A stretch of DNA of 64,000 bases from Imbricaverruca yamaguchii (lineage: Eukaryota > Arthropoda > Thecostraca > Neoverrucidae). The stretch is taken from positions 1,621,001-1,685,000 of the forward strand of contig JAOTOL010001656.1 of NCBI GenBank assembly GCA_034440575.1, read 5' to 3'. A program made the position numbers and the translations under genes. Below are positions 44,894 to 56,322 of this stretch, in pieces (positions within the stretch are counted from its first letter, which is position 1; the number at the start of each line of letters is the position of its first letter). Under the pieces are notes generated by a model. The model was not told the DNA's origin and searched no databases. It saw only the letters and a list, made by a program, of their open reading frames with translations.

Positions 44894-46034
44894 GTACGTG
44901 ACTTTTATGTGTCGATTCATATACTTTTCAGTGGGCCCTCGCCTCCCCCTCCCGGACACAGTCATCCCGGGTCGTCTCCCTTCCGGTCAGCTGTTAAAAA
45001 AATTATCTCATGAAATATGAAAATAAAAATAAATATCAAATTTTGGTAGATCGAAAATAAAGTGGCCTAAATCCGTGGAGAAAATTGAAAATTGTGGTAG
45101 GCTGGGTTCAGCTGGGGCCGCAAGTGCGTCCCCCAACCTCAGACTTGTGGCGGACCACATGTGTTCCACCCCAGTGAAATTCTCTTAAAATAGGCCCTGC
45201 TACGTCAAGCCTAAACCTTCTAGTACCATACCTTTTTTTCGTAGCATCTTTTGTGCTTCCCACCAGAGAGCCAAACATCACACAACTACCGGTTTATCAA
45301 CTTACCCCGCTATAGGTGTAAGTTGTTACTGAAGATGGAATAAATTGATAAAATGCAGGTTAAATATAATATATTTCATATAGGTGACATTACTTTACGC
45401 CATCGGAAAGGTCCACGTTTCACATTTCAAAAAAAATACTGGTTTGAGTCCTGGCTGCCATAGTTCATGGCATATGCCATTTATGGAATGCGCTCACGTT
45501 CATTCAGTAGCTGTACCTTTACCTTCGTTCAGTTTTTTTCCGTCAGGTCATAAATTCTCGTAGAAATATTCAATAAGATTATCTTGAGGAAACACCTTAA
45601 TGTAAATCGGCAATTCAGTGGTTATTATATTACATTACTAGTCCACAAAACGTTGAAACAGGTTTAATTGATATAGGTTGTATAAATGTACCCAGCAGGC
45701 TTTCTGGTGTAGGCTGCAGCAAATACATTGTTCTCGTAACATTGCGAGAACAGTGTAACGGTAAACGATACAAGCATGTCACCGTTGCAACACTGAGAAA
45801 ACATGGTAATGATAATAGACACATAAAAAGTTAGCAAGTGGGCGCACAATTTGAAAATAAGTGGGAAGCAGACATTCAAATTTTACTTTCACCCCAAAAA
45901 TGTGCCATAGAGTCACCATTCCGCAACCGCGGGTCGAAAGGACTTGAGCTTGTTCTTGCCGCGAGAAGAGGGTGCCACTAGCAGCATGTGTGATAGCCAT
46001 GGCAACCGAGTTCATACTTTTGGAGAACATGCTG

Positions 46035-46520
46035 ACCTAATGACCATTGCATGGCACTCTATCACACGGAATAGATATGCATGCCCCGGATTGGTAAATT
46101 GTCTAATATAACGATTTTTTTCTTACTTAAAAAAACAAGCTGCACTAGGTAAGATGTCATTAAAGAAGAAAAAGGAGTTGAATTGGACATACTTTTCACA
46201 GCCAAAGTTTGGGATTGCTGTTCTCATTTGTTATCATAAACAAATATCGCTGCTGTCAGCTGTCTCCAACGTGGTGGCACATGCAAGCAGAATTGCACAA
46301 AATTATACGTTTATCTCTAGACCTTGCATATTCTGCGAAAACGTTGCACGCTGGAAGTGCACTGTTGCGAAAATGCTTCTGTGCGCGGAGAAAATATTTC
46401 CAGTGCACTGGGAAGATTTTCTTTCATCAAATAGCTCGTAGTATAACAATTGTGTCTAACGCCATACGATATAAATATCGCGTTGCATTTGCATCGTACT
46501 TCGAGGCGACAGTTTTGGCA
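46035..46520. other. Spacer between long-TIR element and satellite
   Basis: AT-rich unique sequence. Overlapping short frames at 46,154-46,541 on both strands show no domain. Confidence 0.5.
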
Positions 46521-47700
46521 TAAAGGGCAGAAGGCTATCATAAAGGGCAGAAGGCTATTATAAAGGGCAGAAGGCTATCATAAAGGGCAGAAGGCTATCA
46601 TAAAGGGCAGAAGGCTATTATAAAGGGCAGAAGGCTATCATAAAGGGCAGAAGGCTATCATAAAGGGCAGAAGGCTATCATAAAGGGCAGAAGGCTATCA
46701 TAAAGGGCAGAAGGCTATCATAAAGGGCAGAAGGCTATCATAAAGGGCAGAAGGCTATCATAAAGGGCAGAAGGCTATCATAAAGGGCAGAAGGCTATCA
46801 TAAAGGGCAGAAGGCTATCATAAAGGGCAGAAGGCTATCATAAAGGGCAGAAGGCTATTATAAAGGGCAGAAGGCTATCATAAAGGGCAGAAGGCTATCA
46901 TAAAGGGCAGAAGGCTATCATAAAGGGCAGAAGGCTATCATAAAGGGCAGAAGGCTATCATAAAGGGCAGAAGGCTATCATAAAGGGCAGAAGGCTATCA
47001 TAAAGGGCAGAAGGCTATCATAAAGGGCAGAAGGCTATCATAAAGGGCAGAAGGCTATCATAAAGGGCAGAAGGCTATCATAAAGGGCAGAAGGCTATCA
47101 TAAAGGGCAGAAGGCTATCATAAAGGGCAGAAGGCTATCATAAAGGGCAGAAGGCTATCATAAAGGGCAGAAGGCTATCATAAAGGGCAGAAGGCTACCA
47201 TAAAGGGCAGAAGGCTATCATAAAGGGCAGAAGGCTATCATAAAGGGCAGAAGGCTATCATAAAGGGCAGAAGGCTATCATAAAGGGCAGAAGGCTATCA
47301 TAAAGGGCAGAAGGCTATCATAAAGGGCAGAAGGCTATCATAAAGGGCAGAAGGCTATCATAAAGGGCAGAAGGCTATCATAAAGGGCAGAAGGCTATCA
47401 TAAAGGGCAGAAGGCTATCATAAAGGGCAGAAGGCTATCATAAAGGGCAGAAGGCTATTATAAAGGGCAGAAGGCTATTATAAAGGGCAGAAGGCTATCA
47501 TAAAGGGCAGAAGGCTATCATAAAGGGCAGAAGGCTATCATAAAGGGCAGAAGGCTATTATAAAGGGCAGAAGGCTATTATAAAGGGCAGAAGGCTATCA
47601 TAAAGGGCAGAAGGCTATCATAAAGGGCAGAAGGCTATCATAAAGGGCAGAAGGCTATCATAAAGGGCAGAAGGCTATCATAAAGGGCAGAAGGCTATTT
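46521..47700. repeat. 20-bp satellite, 59 nearly identical units
   Basis: TAAAGGGCAGAAGGCTATCA repeats with essentially one variable position (ATCA or ATTA) and a single ACCA unit at 47,181-47,200. ATTA variants sit toward both edges (units 2, 5, 17 and a cluster at 47,441-47,580) while the middle is uniform, as expected for recent homogenisation. There are no spacers, so it is not a CRISPR array. Confidence 0.99.
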
Positions 47701-48235
47701 CTGTGTGAACATTTCTATTTTGTCTCAAAATGTGTCAAAATACCATGATGTCTAGGTGGTCAGACTGATGACTCCTACTGGGAGTGAAAGCAACCACTAA
47801 AAAATGATACAAAATGGTTCATTGACGAACAATGAGTTTGTTTAACACCTAAACAGTACTTTTTTTCGCACTCGTTTTTTACCGCAAATTCAGACCAACG
47901 ACACAACATGGGGATCTTCTGGGAAAAGTTTCAATTCATTCACCCTGAAACCAGCAATTGTTCTTCGTTTGTAGTGTCTTCGTTTGTAGTGATGTTTCTC
48001 ATCGGTTACCTCGCGTTGAGTGCAGTGTTTCCCATCGGTTTCCTCGTGTCGATAGTGTTTCCCATCAGTTGCCTCGCGTTAACAGTACTGTGTCTCCATC
48101 CGGCTATCTCGCGTTGACAGTGCTGTGTTTCCCATAAGTTGGCATTCGCTTCAGACTTCCGTTACCCTAAGCACGCCACGCCGGGCATCTCAAGGTCCAA
48201 ATAACGATTATAGGACAAATGCACGCATAGCAGAT
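47701..48235. other. No gene; short CATCGGTTNCCTCG repeats at 47,995-48,140
   Basis: GTTTCCCATCGGTTTCCTCG-type phrases recur about five times at 34-50 base spacing in 47,995-48,140, forming a loose minisatellite. Confidence 0.6.
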
Positions 48236-48800
48236 ATACATACGTACATCTGCCACGTTTGCGAATGTACGAAAGCAAATGTACGTAAGCAAATGTACAT
48301 TTGCAAAGGTACGTGTGTCTAACGTACGTAAGCGTAAATGTACGTATGCACAAATGTACGTATGCCAAATGTACGTAAGCGGAAAAGTACGTAAGCGGAA
48401 AAGTGCGTAAGCGCAAATGTGCCTAAGCGCAAATGAACCTAAGCGAAAATGAATGCTCTTGCATTCATTTACGAAAACGTAAATGAATGCAAGAGCAGAT
48501 GTACATATAAGCCAATGTACGTACATTTAGGCATACGTGCCTTAGCGCTTAAACACATTTAGTTAGATGCATATATCAAACGCACATTTGCTCTTACGTA
48601 CATTTTCGATATGTAAATTTGCGTTTCAGCAAATTTGGCGTACGTACATCTGCACTGACGTAAGATTGTCATACGTATATCTGCGCATACGCACATTTGC
48701 GCATACGTACTTTTGCGCCTACGTATATTTGCGCTCATGTACATTTGCGCTTACGTACATTTGCGCTTACGACATTTGCGCTTACGACATTTGCGCTTAT
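48236..48800. repeat. Mirror-arranged TACGTA/GCGCAAATG repeat
   Basis: To the left of about 48,475 units read AAATGTACGTAAGCG. To the right they read CGCTTACGTACATTTG, the reverse complement. A perfect 19-bp palindrome arm, GCTCTTGCATTCATTTACG (48,455-48,473, partner 48,478-48,496, AAAA loop), sits at the switch point. The array is therefore a head-to-head inverted duplication of a ~16-20 bp repeat. A further right-oriented block is at 49,355-49,530. Confidence 0.85.
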
Positions 48801-49354
48801 GTTGTTATTGACTGAGTTATAGCAACCTGCCACCGATAGGTGTTATCGGCTGGTTACGTCGAGTTATGTCGGTTGGAGGTGGTGGTCCGGACGGTGCCTG
48901 GTAGTAGTTGGGGGGGAGGTCATCGGCTTTCGTTTGAACATTTCAAGAAATATATGTCATACACTTTTCTCTTTCTTTTTTTTGCTATTTTTCCGTTCTT
49001 TTCGTTTTTTTCTGTATCATTTCTTTTCACGTTTGTTTGAGGTTCTGGTGTCGGCCTGTCACCAGCCTGTTTTCTCTTCATTTTTCTTCTTTTTTCCCTT
49101 CCTACATGTCATGGGCAGAGTTGGCAGAGAGTGGGTTGAGGAGTTGTTCTGATGTCTTTGTTCGGATGCTGTCTATTGTCGAGTGGATTTGGTGCGTGTT
49201 CTGGTTTTCTTGGTTGTTGTCTTTGGTTTGTTGGTGGATGCAGTGCTTGTTTTGTTGGTTGCTCGTGTTGTCGGTACTTGGGTAGTCTGTGGTGAGGTTC
49301 CTGGGGTGTCTGAGCTAATGTATTCGTCTTCTGAGTCTGTTATTGGTCCAGCGC
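48801..49354. other. T-rich unique spacer
   Basis: Poly-T/TTC-rich tract at 48,955-49,100. No gene was seen. Confidence 0.5.
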
Positions 49355-49530
49355 TTACGTACGTTTTGCCCATATGTGCATTTACCATACGTACGTTTGC
49401 GCTTACGTACAATAAAGCCAACATCACCACACAGTGGCAGGCTGCCAAAACCCCCCCCCACACACACAATTTCCATACGTACATATGCGCTTACGTGCAT
49501 CTGCTTACGCACATTTGCGGTTACCCCATA
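49355..49530. repeat. Outlying block of the TACGTA repeat
   Basis: GCGCTTACGTACGTTTTGCC, CATACGTACGTTTGCGCTTA and ATACGTACATATGCGCTTAC have the same orientation as 48,590-48,800. A C-run and CA-run lie within it at 49,451-49,470. Confidence 0.75.
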
Positions 49531-50329
49531 TAACAGACAATACGCTAGTTGCTGCCTGCAAATCCCTCCTAGATACATAAGCGATGACAAGGACCGAGGG
49601 TTCACAGCATCGGGCACAGACAGCTCATGGTTTCGATTGAATGTCTGCACCTCGGTAGGGTATCCATAGGTACCGAATCCCAGAGGCTTTTGGTAAATGT
49701 CGCCGTAAGTGTATGCGCGAGGAGAGGAGGGGTAAGTCTCATGGACCCTACGTCAACCATTACCTCTATGTGGGGAATAGCTCTCGCCCCTACACTTCTT
49801 ATCGGCGCTCTCAGCACCCTCTGCTCGACTTTGCCATTCTGACCCAATTATCATTAGCCCATGGAGGAGCAAGAAACAAATGATGCGTCATTTCAACATC
49901 CCAGTGATACCCGTTTGACCTATCAAATTCGTATAGAGGCCAAGACAAAGACGTACCGCAGCGCAACGAAAAATAGTCCGATATTTGAGAAGCATAGCTC
50001 GGATTGAGCATGCCATCATGGCTCAACATGGAAACGACACCAGGAATGAACAATGTAACCCCCCACATATGGGTATGCTGCACACGTGCTAAGCTATAGC
50101 AGTCACCAACTCGCCTTGGAATAGAGGAAGCAACATCGGGAGGAAATGCGAGCTGTTTTTCTGTTTGTTATTGTATCTCACTGGGGTAATTATTTTCTCG
50201 GATAGCGCTGTCAAAATATATTATAAAATTTGACAGTGATTTGGAAAGGAACAGTAAAAATGTTTTGTTTTTTACATTGTAATGTGCTTGTCACGGCATT
50301 GGGCAGTGTGTTCCTCTCCAGACTTATTG
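49531..50329. other. No supportable feature
   Basis: Unique sequence. Confidence 0.5.
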
Positions 50330-50712
50330 TACGCCCCACTTCGCCGCCACACTTCAGACTACTGTACGCCCCAATTCGCTGCCACACTCCAGACTACTGT
50401 ACGCCCCACTTCGCCGCCACACTCCAGACTACTGTACGCCCCACTTCGCTGCCACACTCCAGACTACTGTACGCCCCACTTCGCCGCCACACTCCAGACT
50501 ACTGTACGCCCCACTTCGCTGCCACACTCCAGACTACTGTACGCCCCACTTCGCTGCCACACTCCAGACTACTGTACGCCCCACTTCGCTGCCACACTCC
50601 AGACTACTGTACGCCCCACTTCGCTGCCACACTCCAGACTACTGTACGCCCCACTTCGCCGCCACACTCCAGACTACTGTACGCCCCACTTCGCCGCCAC
50701 ACTCCAGACGCA
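50330..50712. repeat. 35-bp minisatellite, 11 units
   Basis: CCCCACTTCGCCGCCACACT then CCAGACTACTGTACG at 35-base spacing with an alternating GCC/GCT variant. Both overlapping plus-strand frames are repeat translations. Confidence 0.97.
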
Positions 50713-50784
50713 GCCACTGCGCAGCTTTCACATAGCCCTCGATAAAAACGGAAATCCTCATTGGAAATGTGTACCTCTTGCCAC

Positions 50785-50850
50785 GTAGGTTGCCGTGATA
50801 TCCACGTAGGTTGCAGTGATATCTACGTATGTTGCTGCGATATCCGGAGC
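50785..50850. repeat. 21-bp tandem repeat, 3 copies
   Basis: CACGTAGGTTGCCGTGATATC and two variants. Confidence 0.85.
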
Positions 50851-51536
50851 AGATGCGACTGGGGAGGAGCAGGTAATCACTTAGAAAATAAGTAAAAGCA
50901 GCCACTGTACAGAAAATAGGTTCTTCATTTGAATAGTTAGAGTTAGATGCTTCCTAGATTCAATGTCAGGATTCACCTTCCTAAAAAGAACATCCGGTCC
51001 ATTTCCAAGGACGACGGGATCAATATTTCAGCTGAATGCAACAAACAAAACTGGCGTAATGGGTCTCCTTTAAAACTAAGATTGGTGCATCTGTGTTTTC
51101 CAAGCAGATAAAACGCACACCGACGAAAAAAGATGATTTGAATAGCCCTGGGCAAAATAGCCAGCAGAATCAGCACACAATTTTGAAGTAGGGACAAACC
51201 CGAACTTGGGAGTATGGGAGTAATACTCTTCAAGGTTAGTGACAGAAGACATTCTAAAACCAACATGAGCTAAGGTGATAAATTGAAGACTACTGTTGCA
51301 GTTGTTTTGAGATGAAAACTGAAAGTAATTGTTGAGACGAACGGAAGGTGATGGAAGTGATATCGTTGGCGATTTATATACAGAATGTGTTCTTGGATAT
51401 GCAATACAGTGTCAATACCAGTGTTTTCCTCACCTTACGTCAGCAATGTCAACCACCATCGGCATCACCAAAGTGGGAAACGATGCATGCGACCTCGCAA
51501 GCCTCGCGAAGTTTCACCAGACGAACAGACTGGCGA
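50851..51536. other. No supportable feature
   Basis: Unique sequence. Confidence 0.5.
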
Positions 51537-51800
51537 TCTTATACTTAACACATACTGGGAATCCATTACAGATCCCAACAGACCGACGTATCTTCTACTT
51601 ATCACAGACTAGAAAACAATTCCAGACCCCAACAGACTGACGCATCTTGTACTAAACACAGACTGTGAAATAATTTCAGACCCAACATGCTGACGTATGC
51701 TCTACTTAGCACAGACCAGTAAATCATTCCAAACCCACACAGGCTGATGTATCTTAATACTTAACAGAGACTGGGAGACCATTCCAGATAAATACTCTGG
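51537..51800. repeat. ~54-bp diverged tandem repeat, 4.5 units
   Basis: CTGACGTATCTTCTACTTA and CACAGACTAGNAAAACAATTCC phrases recur at 53-54 base spacing with substantial divergence. Confidence 0.8.
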
Positions 51801-51904
51801 ACATGGGCGCACTGAGATTTACATCCGCCATACTTACTGCAGTGAAGCAAGCAATGCCGAAGAAAACAGCACGTGCAATGCACCGTCAACCCTGGACAAA
51901 CATC

Positions 51905-54300
51905 TTCGACAACATGCATATATGTTGTTAGAAAAGATAGATTTGGTATGCACAATGGGCGCTAAATGACCAACCATGGTCGATGCGCCCTAAAACCACA
52001 ATCACACACACACACATTGGTATGCACAACTGAAGCATTTTTGGAGGTAATGAAAGCATTTTTGGAGATAACTTGCAAGAATTTTGCATTGACTGGTTAC
52101 AGCATGCATGCTTATGAAAGGAAAGCAAGGGTAAGAGGTGGGATGCTCTTGTATGTGAGGAAAGTAATGAAGTGTCATTCCGTGGAAGGTAGGTTTCATA
52201 GAGTAGGAGTAGAATCTTTGTGGTTAGATGCCATTCTGAAAAACGAAACAAGATTTAGGATTGTGGCATTCTATAGGCCACCAGATCAGAATGAAAACAC
52301 TGACTGGTTGTTGCAGGAAGAGATAAATAGGAGAGTGCATGGGGGAACTGTATTGTTGGGGGACTTCAACATAGCAGGGCTGAGATACAAAACTAGATGC
52401 ATAAGCAAGTCAAGAAAAAGTCTCACAGCTCGTTTTGAGGAAAACTTCCTCTGTCAAATAACACATGAACCTACAAGGGGAAAGGAAATGTTAGATCTGG
52501 TACTTACAAATGGAGAAAATTGTGTACAGAATGTGAACATATAAAAGACCTTCGGCAATCGTGATCACGACATTATACGCTTTTCCTCATACGCAGGAAG
52601 CGTAGGAGTCAATACAAGATTGATTCCAAATTTCACTAAAGGGAATTACAGTGAGTTCAAGAATTTCCTAAACGAAATTCATCGGGAAGAGTTGTCGATG
52701 GGCTTAGATGCCTATGAAATGTTGAGAATGTTAAATGACCCACTGTTCCAAGGTCAGGACAAGCTCATTACAAATATATAAATTATATTAAAGAATGTTA
52801 AGCACCTTTCATGACTGAAAAAAAGACAGTAAAACATTGACTGCAGTCGAAGAAGCAGGCGTTCAAGAAAGAAAAAGACGCTAACTCTGAAGAAAGTCGA
52901 GAATCGCATAGAATAGCTAGAAATATGGTTAGATGTGTTAGGGCATCTAAACTACTTGCTGAAACCAAATTAGCTTGAGAATGTTCAGCAGGCAATGCTA
53001 AGAGGTTCTTTAACTTCTACAAATTTATGTGTCAAGAGTGTCATGTAGGCCCACTAGAGGTAAATGGTAAAATAGTGGTTGATGATCGTGATATTTGAAT
53101 TCCTAAGGAAACAATTTTCGGCACTCTTTACCAAGGAGAAATCTGGTATATTGGAAACAACTGAAAGTTATGCCATGGTATGTGATAGGTTGGAGGATTT
53201 TACAATAACTACAGCAGCTGCAGAAACACAGATGCAGAATGTAAAACCTAATAAAGCTTCTGGGGGTCAGATAATATCTTAATATATATGCCACGATATT
53301 AGTAGAGTGCGATAAAGCATTGGCAGTTCCCCTAGGCATCATTTTCAGGCGTTCCATGGAGTATTCTGAGATACCGGAAGATTGGCGAAATGCAAATGTA
53401 GTACCGATTTTGAAAAAGGGAAGTATTGTGTGTGTAGGAAACTACAGGCCGATCAGCTAGAACTCAATAGTTTACAAGGTACTAGAAAAAGGTTAAGCAT
53501 AATTGCCACATGGCTCTGTTCTGGGGCCACTTCTCTTTATTATCTGTGTAAATAACATTCCGGTATGGGTGAAGAATAGGATGTTCAAATTTCCGGCTGG
53601 CATCAAATTGGTAGGAGTGGCTAACAGTAGTGATTAATCTCGCAATATGCAACAAGACTTGGGGGACCTGCAAAAGTGGACTACCCAATGGCAGGTACCC
53701 TTCAACGATTAAAAATGTTAGGTTATACATCCAGGGTCTGGAAGTGAGACTTTCAGATACAAATGATAAAGATATTTAGGTGTGTTGGTTTCAAAGGATC
53801 TTGAAGCAGAAAAACAATATCTCAGCAAGGAACAGGGCAATTAGAATGCTGAGAATCGTTAATAGGGGTGTGAGGTATAAAAGCAAGGAAGTGATGCAAA
53901 TACTGTACTTGGCCTATGTGCGACTCAACGTAGAATATTCTGTATAAGCATGGAGCCCCTACCTAGAAAAAGACATATATATGCTAGAAAGATTGCAGGG
54001 TAAAGCCACTAGACTCATCAGTGGACTAGGTAACTTAGAATATGAGAAAGACTGATGGCATATATATGTACTCAAGCATAGGAGATAAAGGGGTGACATG
54101 GTTGAAATGCATAACATCATTAAATGACTAGATCAGATCAATGTAAATGGCGCACTTCTATTTATACTATCACATAAGGGTCATCAATTGAAGTTTGACA
54201 AACTAAGGTATAAGACAGTTAAGCGACAGTAGCTCTGCCTGCTGCCTGCTGATGTAAGGAGTCCCTCATTAAATGCACCTAAATAGGGTGGACAACCTTT
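51905..54300 (+). mobile_element. Decayed CR1/L2-type LINE, copy 2 (endonuclease to C-terminus)
   Basis: The endonuclease part shows DLVCTTE (split by a mini-hairpin insertion), RGGMLLYVRK, ESLWLDAIL, RIVAFYRPPDQ, VLLGDFN, EPTRGKEMLDLVLTNG at 51,930-52,540, then the HD-type region ending in a stop after NVNI. Reverse transcriptase remnants follow in several frames: EIPEDWRNANVVPILKKGS (53,370), NYRPIS, HGSVLGPLLFIICVNNI (53,508) and an abnormal catalytic box region (PAGIKLVGV where FADDT is expected). The C-terminal domain is at 53,840-54,050 (NRAIRMLRIVNRGVRYKSKE, VRLNVEYSV, AWSPYLEKDIYMLERLQGKA). Many frameshifts and stops make it inactive. It is clearly older than the copies at 30.6 and 61.7 kb. 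Confidence 0.85.
51956..52016 (+). mobile_element. Mini-hairpin retroposon, copy E, inside the LINE endonuclease frame
   Basis: 61 bp starting TGGGCGCTAAATGACCAACC and ending in a (CA)n tail, flanked exactly by TTGGTATGCACAA (51,943-51,955 and 52,017-52,029). The outer stem is GGGCGC/GCGCCC. The inner stem is GACCA/TGGTC, a third base-pair combination at the covarying positions. Removing the insert and one flank restores the conserved endonuclease motif DLVCTTE. This fixes the boundaries independently. Its CA tail replaces the AACC tail of other copies. Confidence 0.9.
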
Positions 54301-54786
54301 TAGACTACACAATCTTGTTTTTGAGTTCTAAGTAGTGGTGTATGGGGTGAAATGTATGCTAAGTAGGTGTGCACTATCAGGCCCCTTTAAGCAGGCTTTG
54401 ATGGAATCTGAAAACTATTGGTAGTGCACTCAAGCCAGATGTATTACATGGGGTCGAGTGAATAGGGCTGGATAGGTAAGGTAGATAGGCATCGATGAGT
54501 GTGTGGGATATTTGTGGATGGATTTCTTCGAATTAAGGATGTGGTCTTAGATGGGGCGGCGTCTTTTTGTCAGGGTTATGATATCTTCCCTTTACAGACT
54601 TAACCTGGATGAGCCCTTGCGACTCCTCTTAAGCCTGACTACTTTATGGCATTTATGACTGTTCCACTCAGAAGCATAATAAAAAGACATTTAAAATGTC
54701 CTCGAGATCAAATCCAGGATTGCAATTGGGAAACAATGAACCACAATGACGAAACTCGCCAGTAAATTTGAGGACCAAAATCACAG
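54301..54786. other. No supportable feature
   Basis: Unique sequence after the LINE, possibly its 3' UTR for the first 100-200 bases. Confidence 0.4.
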
Positions 54787-54830
54787 CACGTGACTGTGTT
54801 GCAACAAGTATGTTGCAACACAGTCACGTG
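54787..54830. repeat. Perfect 19-bp inverted repeat, 6-nt loop
   Basis: CACGTGACTGTGTTGCAAC (54,787-54,805) and its exact inverse (54,812-54,830) surround AAGTAT. Each arm ends in CACGTG. It could be a tiny MITE, a cruciform or a template-switch product. Confidence 0.9.
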
Positions 54831-55002
54831 ACGACACTGATGAAACACAGAAACCACCCATAAAGAGTCGCATGCAACCAAACTCGCCTGGGATCCCTTC
54901 ATCGCGGCAGAACGCCGAGTGCTTGGCATTTGCCATTCTCCAAATCCACACACATCCTGTGGTGTAGTACTCTACTTAGACAGCATCGTGTAGAAATTGT
55001 CC

Positions 55003-55258
<256 letters not shown>

Positions 55259-55260
<2 letters not shown>

Positions 55261-55514
55261 TCTCGCTCTGGCTCTGGCTCTGGCTCTGGCTCTAGCTCTG
55301 GCTCTAGCTCTAGCTCTAGCTCTAGCTCTAGCTCTAGCTCTAGCTCTAGCTCTAGCTCTAGCTCTGGCTCTGGCTCTAGCTCTAGCTCTAGCTCTAGCTC
55401 TAGCTCTAGCTCTAGCTCTAGCTCTAGCTCTAGCTCTAGCTCTAGCTCTAGCTCTAGCTCTAGCTCTAGCTCTAGCTCTAGCTCTAGCTCTAGCTCTAGC
55501 TCTAGCTCTAGCTC
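55259..55514. repeat. (GCTCTG)/(GCTCTA)n hexanucleotide repeat
   Basis: Begins with GCTCTG units, then nearly pure GCTCTA with one return to GCTCTG near 55,363-55,375. The repeat is continuous with the CT array. The poly-Ser frame is an artefact. Confidence 0.98.
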
Positions 55515-55547
55515 TATCTCTATCTCTATCTATCTATCTATCTATCT

Positions 55548-55619
<72 letters not shown>

Positions 55620-55645
55620 CTATATGTATCTATCTATCTATCTAT
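55515..55645. repeat. (TATC)n microsatellite
   Basis: TATC units with occasional dropped bases (TCTTCTATC, ATTCTATC) follow the hexanucleotide array directly. Confidence 0.98.
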
Positions 55646-55649
55646 CTTG

Positions 55650-56149
55650 AAAATATTATCTCAAACACACGCCAACATAACACGACTGAACGTTATGCAA
55701 CTTCACCACGCAGACACTACCACAAACAGTGATATCCTCTTACTGACGTTCGTTTGTCCCAGCCATCTCACGAGACTGGAGCTTGCTTCCCTACCGGATG
55801 ATAAGCTTATCAAACAGCTTAAGACAGGAATTCACAAACACCTCTATACATCTCATCCACCTGAGTTACTTCCAGCCATGATACAAAACGGAAACCCATT
55901 ACACGTCAGATTTAAAACGCGCATATGGGACCTCAACGCTCACCTCTACACCACACACAAGTCAGACAGCACGACCTGTGCTTGCAGATATACAGCATAG
56001 ACAACAGCTCATATATTTGACACTGCCTACTACGCAGACGCTAGAACATTTGTTTTACCTAACTTGCAGTCACACTCTGTGTAAATACCTCACAAGTATT
56101 ATCAATTCCCAACAATTATCGACACCGCAATTTGTCCAGGAAATTGGTT
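55650..56149 (+). pseudogene. Possible LINE C-terminal remnant with Cys motif
   Basis: A 117-codon frame (55,647-56,000) contains HVRFKTRIWDLNAHLY and then TTCACRYTA. After the stop, the same frame continues QTTAHIFDTAYYADARTFVL. The arrangement C-x-C-x(n)-QT-x-H followed by an Arg-rich stretch resembles the terminal zinc-knuckle region of jockey-like LINEs (C-x-C...Q-x-x-H-x-L...C). The final Cys is not where expected. It differs from the three CR1/L2 copies. Weakly supported. Confidence 0.3.
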
Positions 56150-56322
56150 TGTTTATTGGGTGATTCACGACGCACTTTATGCACATTCACGGCTAATGGG
56201 GCCGTCCACACTGTTTCGCCGGTGGGCCACGGGATTGGGAAATGTCCGGAGCGGTGCGAGTGTCGAACCCGGGACCTTTGGTACACAGAGTCCAACACCT
56301 TAATCACTCCGTAACCGTGAAT
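56150..56322 (-). mobile_element. tRNA-derived SINE, family 1, copy 2
   Basis: Collinear with 22,916-23,090. On the minus strand it has a head TACGGAGTGATTAAGGTGTT, box B-like GGGTTCGACACTC, a body GCCGTGAATGTGCATAAAGT and the end CACCCAATAAA. The box B here is closer to tRNA consensus than in copy 1. A target duplication is not clear. Confidence 0.75.

Larger units (their letters stand above)
42860..46034. mobile_element. Long inverted-repeat element (about 1-kb arms)
   Basis: The left arm (about 42,860-44,030) and the right arm (about 45,105-46,034) are imperfect reverse complements along their whole length. Matching pairs include CCATAAATGGCATAAACCAT against ATGGCATATGCCATTTATGG, GGTGGGAAGC against GCTTCCCACC, CAGGGCCTATTTTAAC against TTAAAATAGGCCCTG, and ACTAACTTTTT against AAAAAGTTAGC. 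The arms are too diverged to be a recent inversion. The outer ends are set where similarity stops. No clean target duplication was identified. The interior (44,031-45,104) carries a two-exon coding fragment. It could be a long-TIR DNA transposon, a foldback-type element or an old inverted duplication. Confidence 0.7.

Noticed and set aside
46521..47700. CRISPR-like regular 20-bp repeat
   Set aside because: The repeats are contiguous with no spacers, and the setting is eukaryotic.
48236..49530. Telomeric repeat array
   Set aside because: The units (TACGTAAGCG-type, ~16-20 bp, inverted in the middle) do not match TTAGG or TTAGGG telomere repeats.
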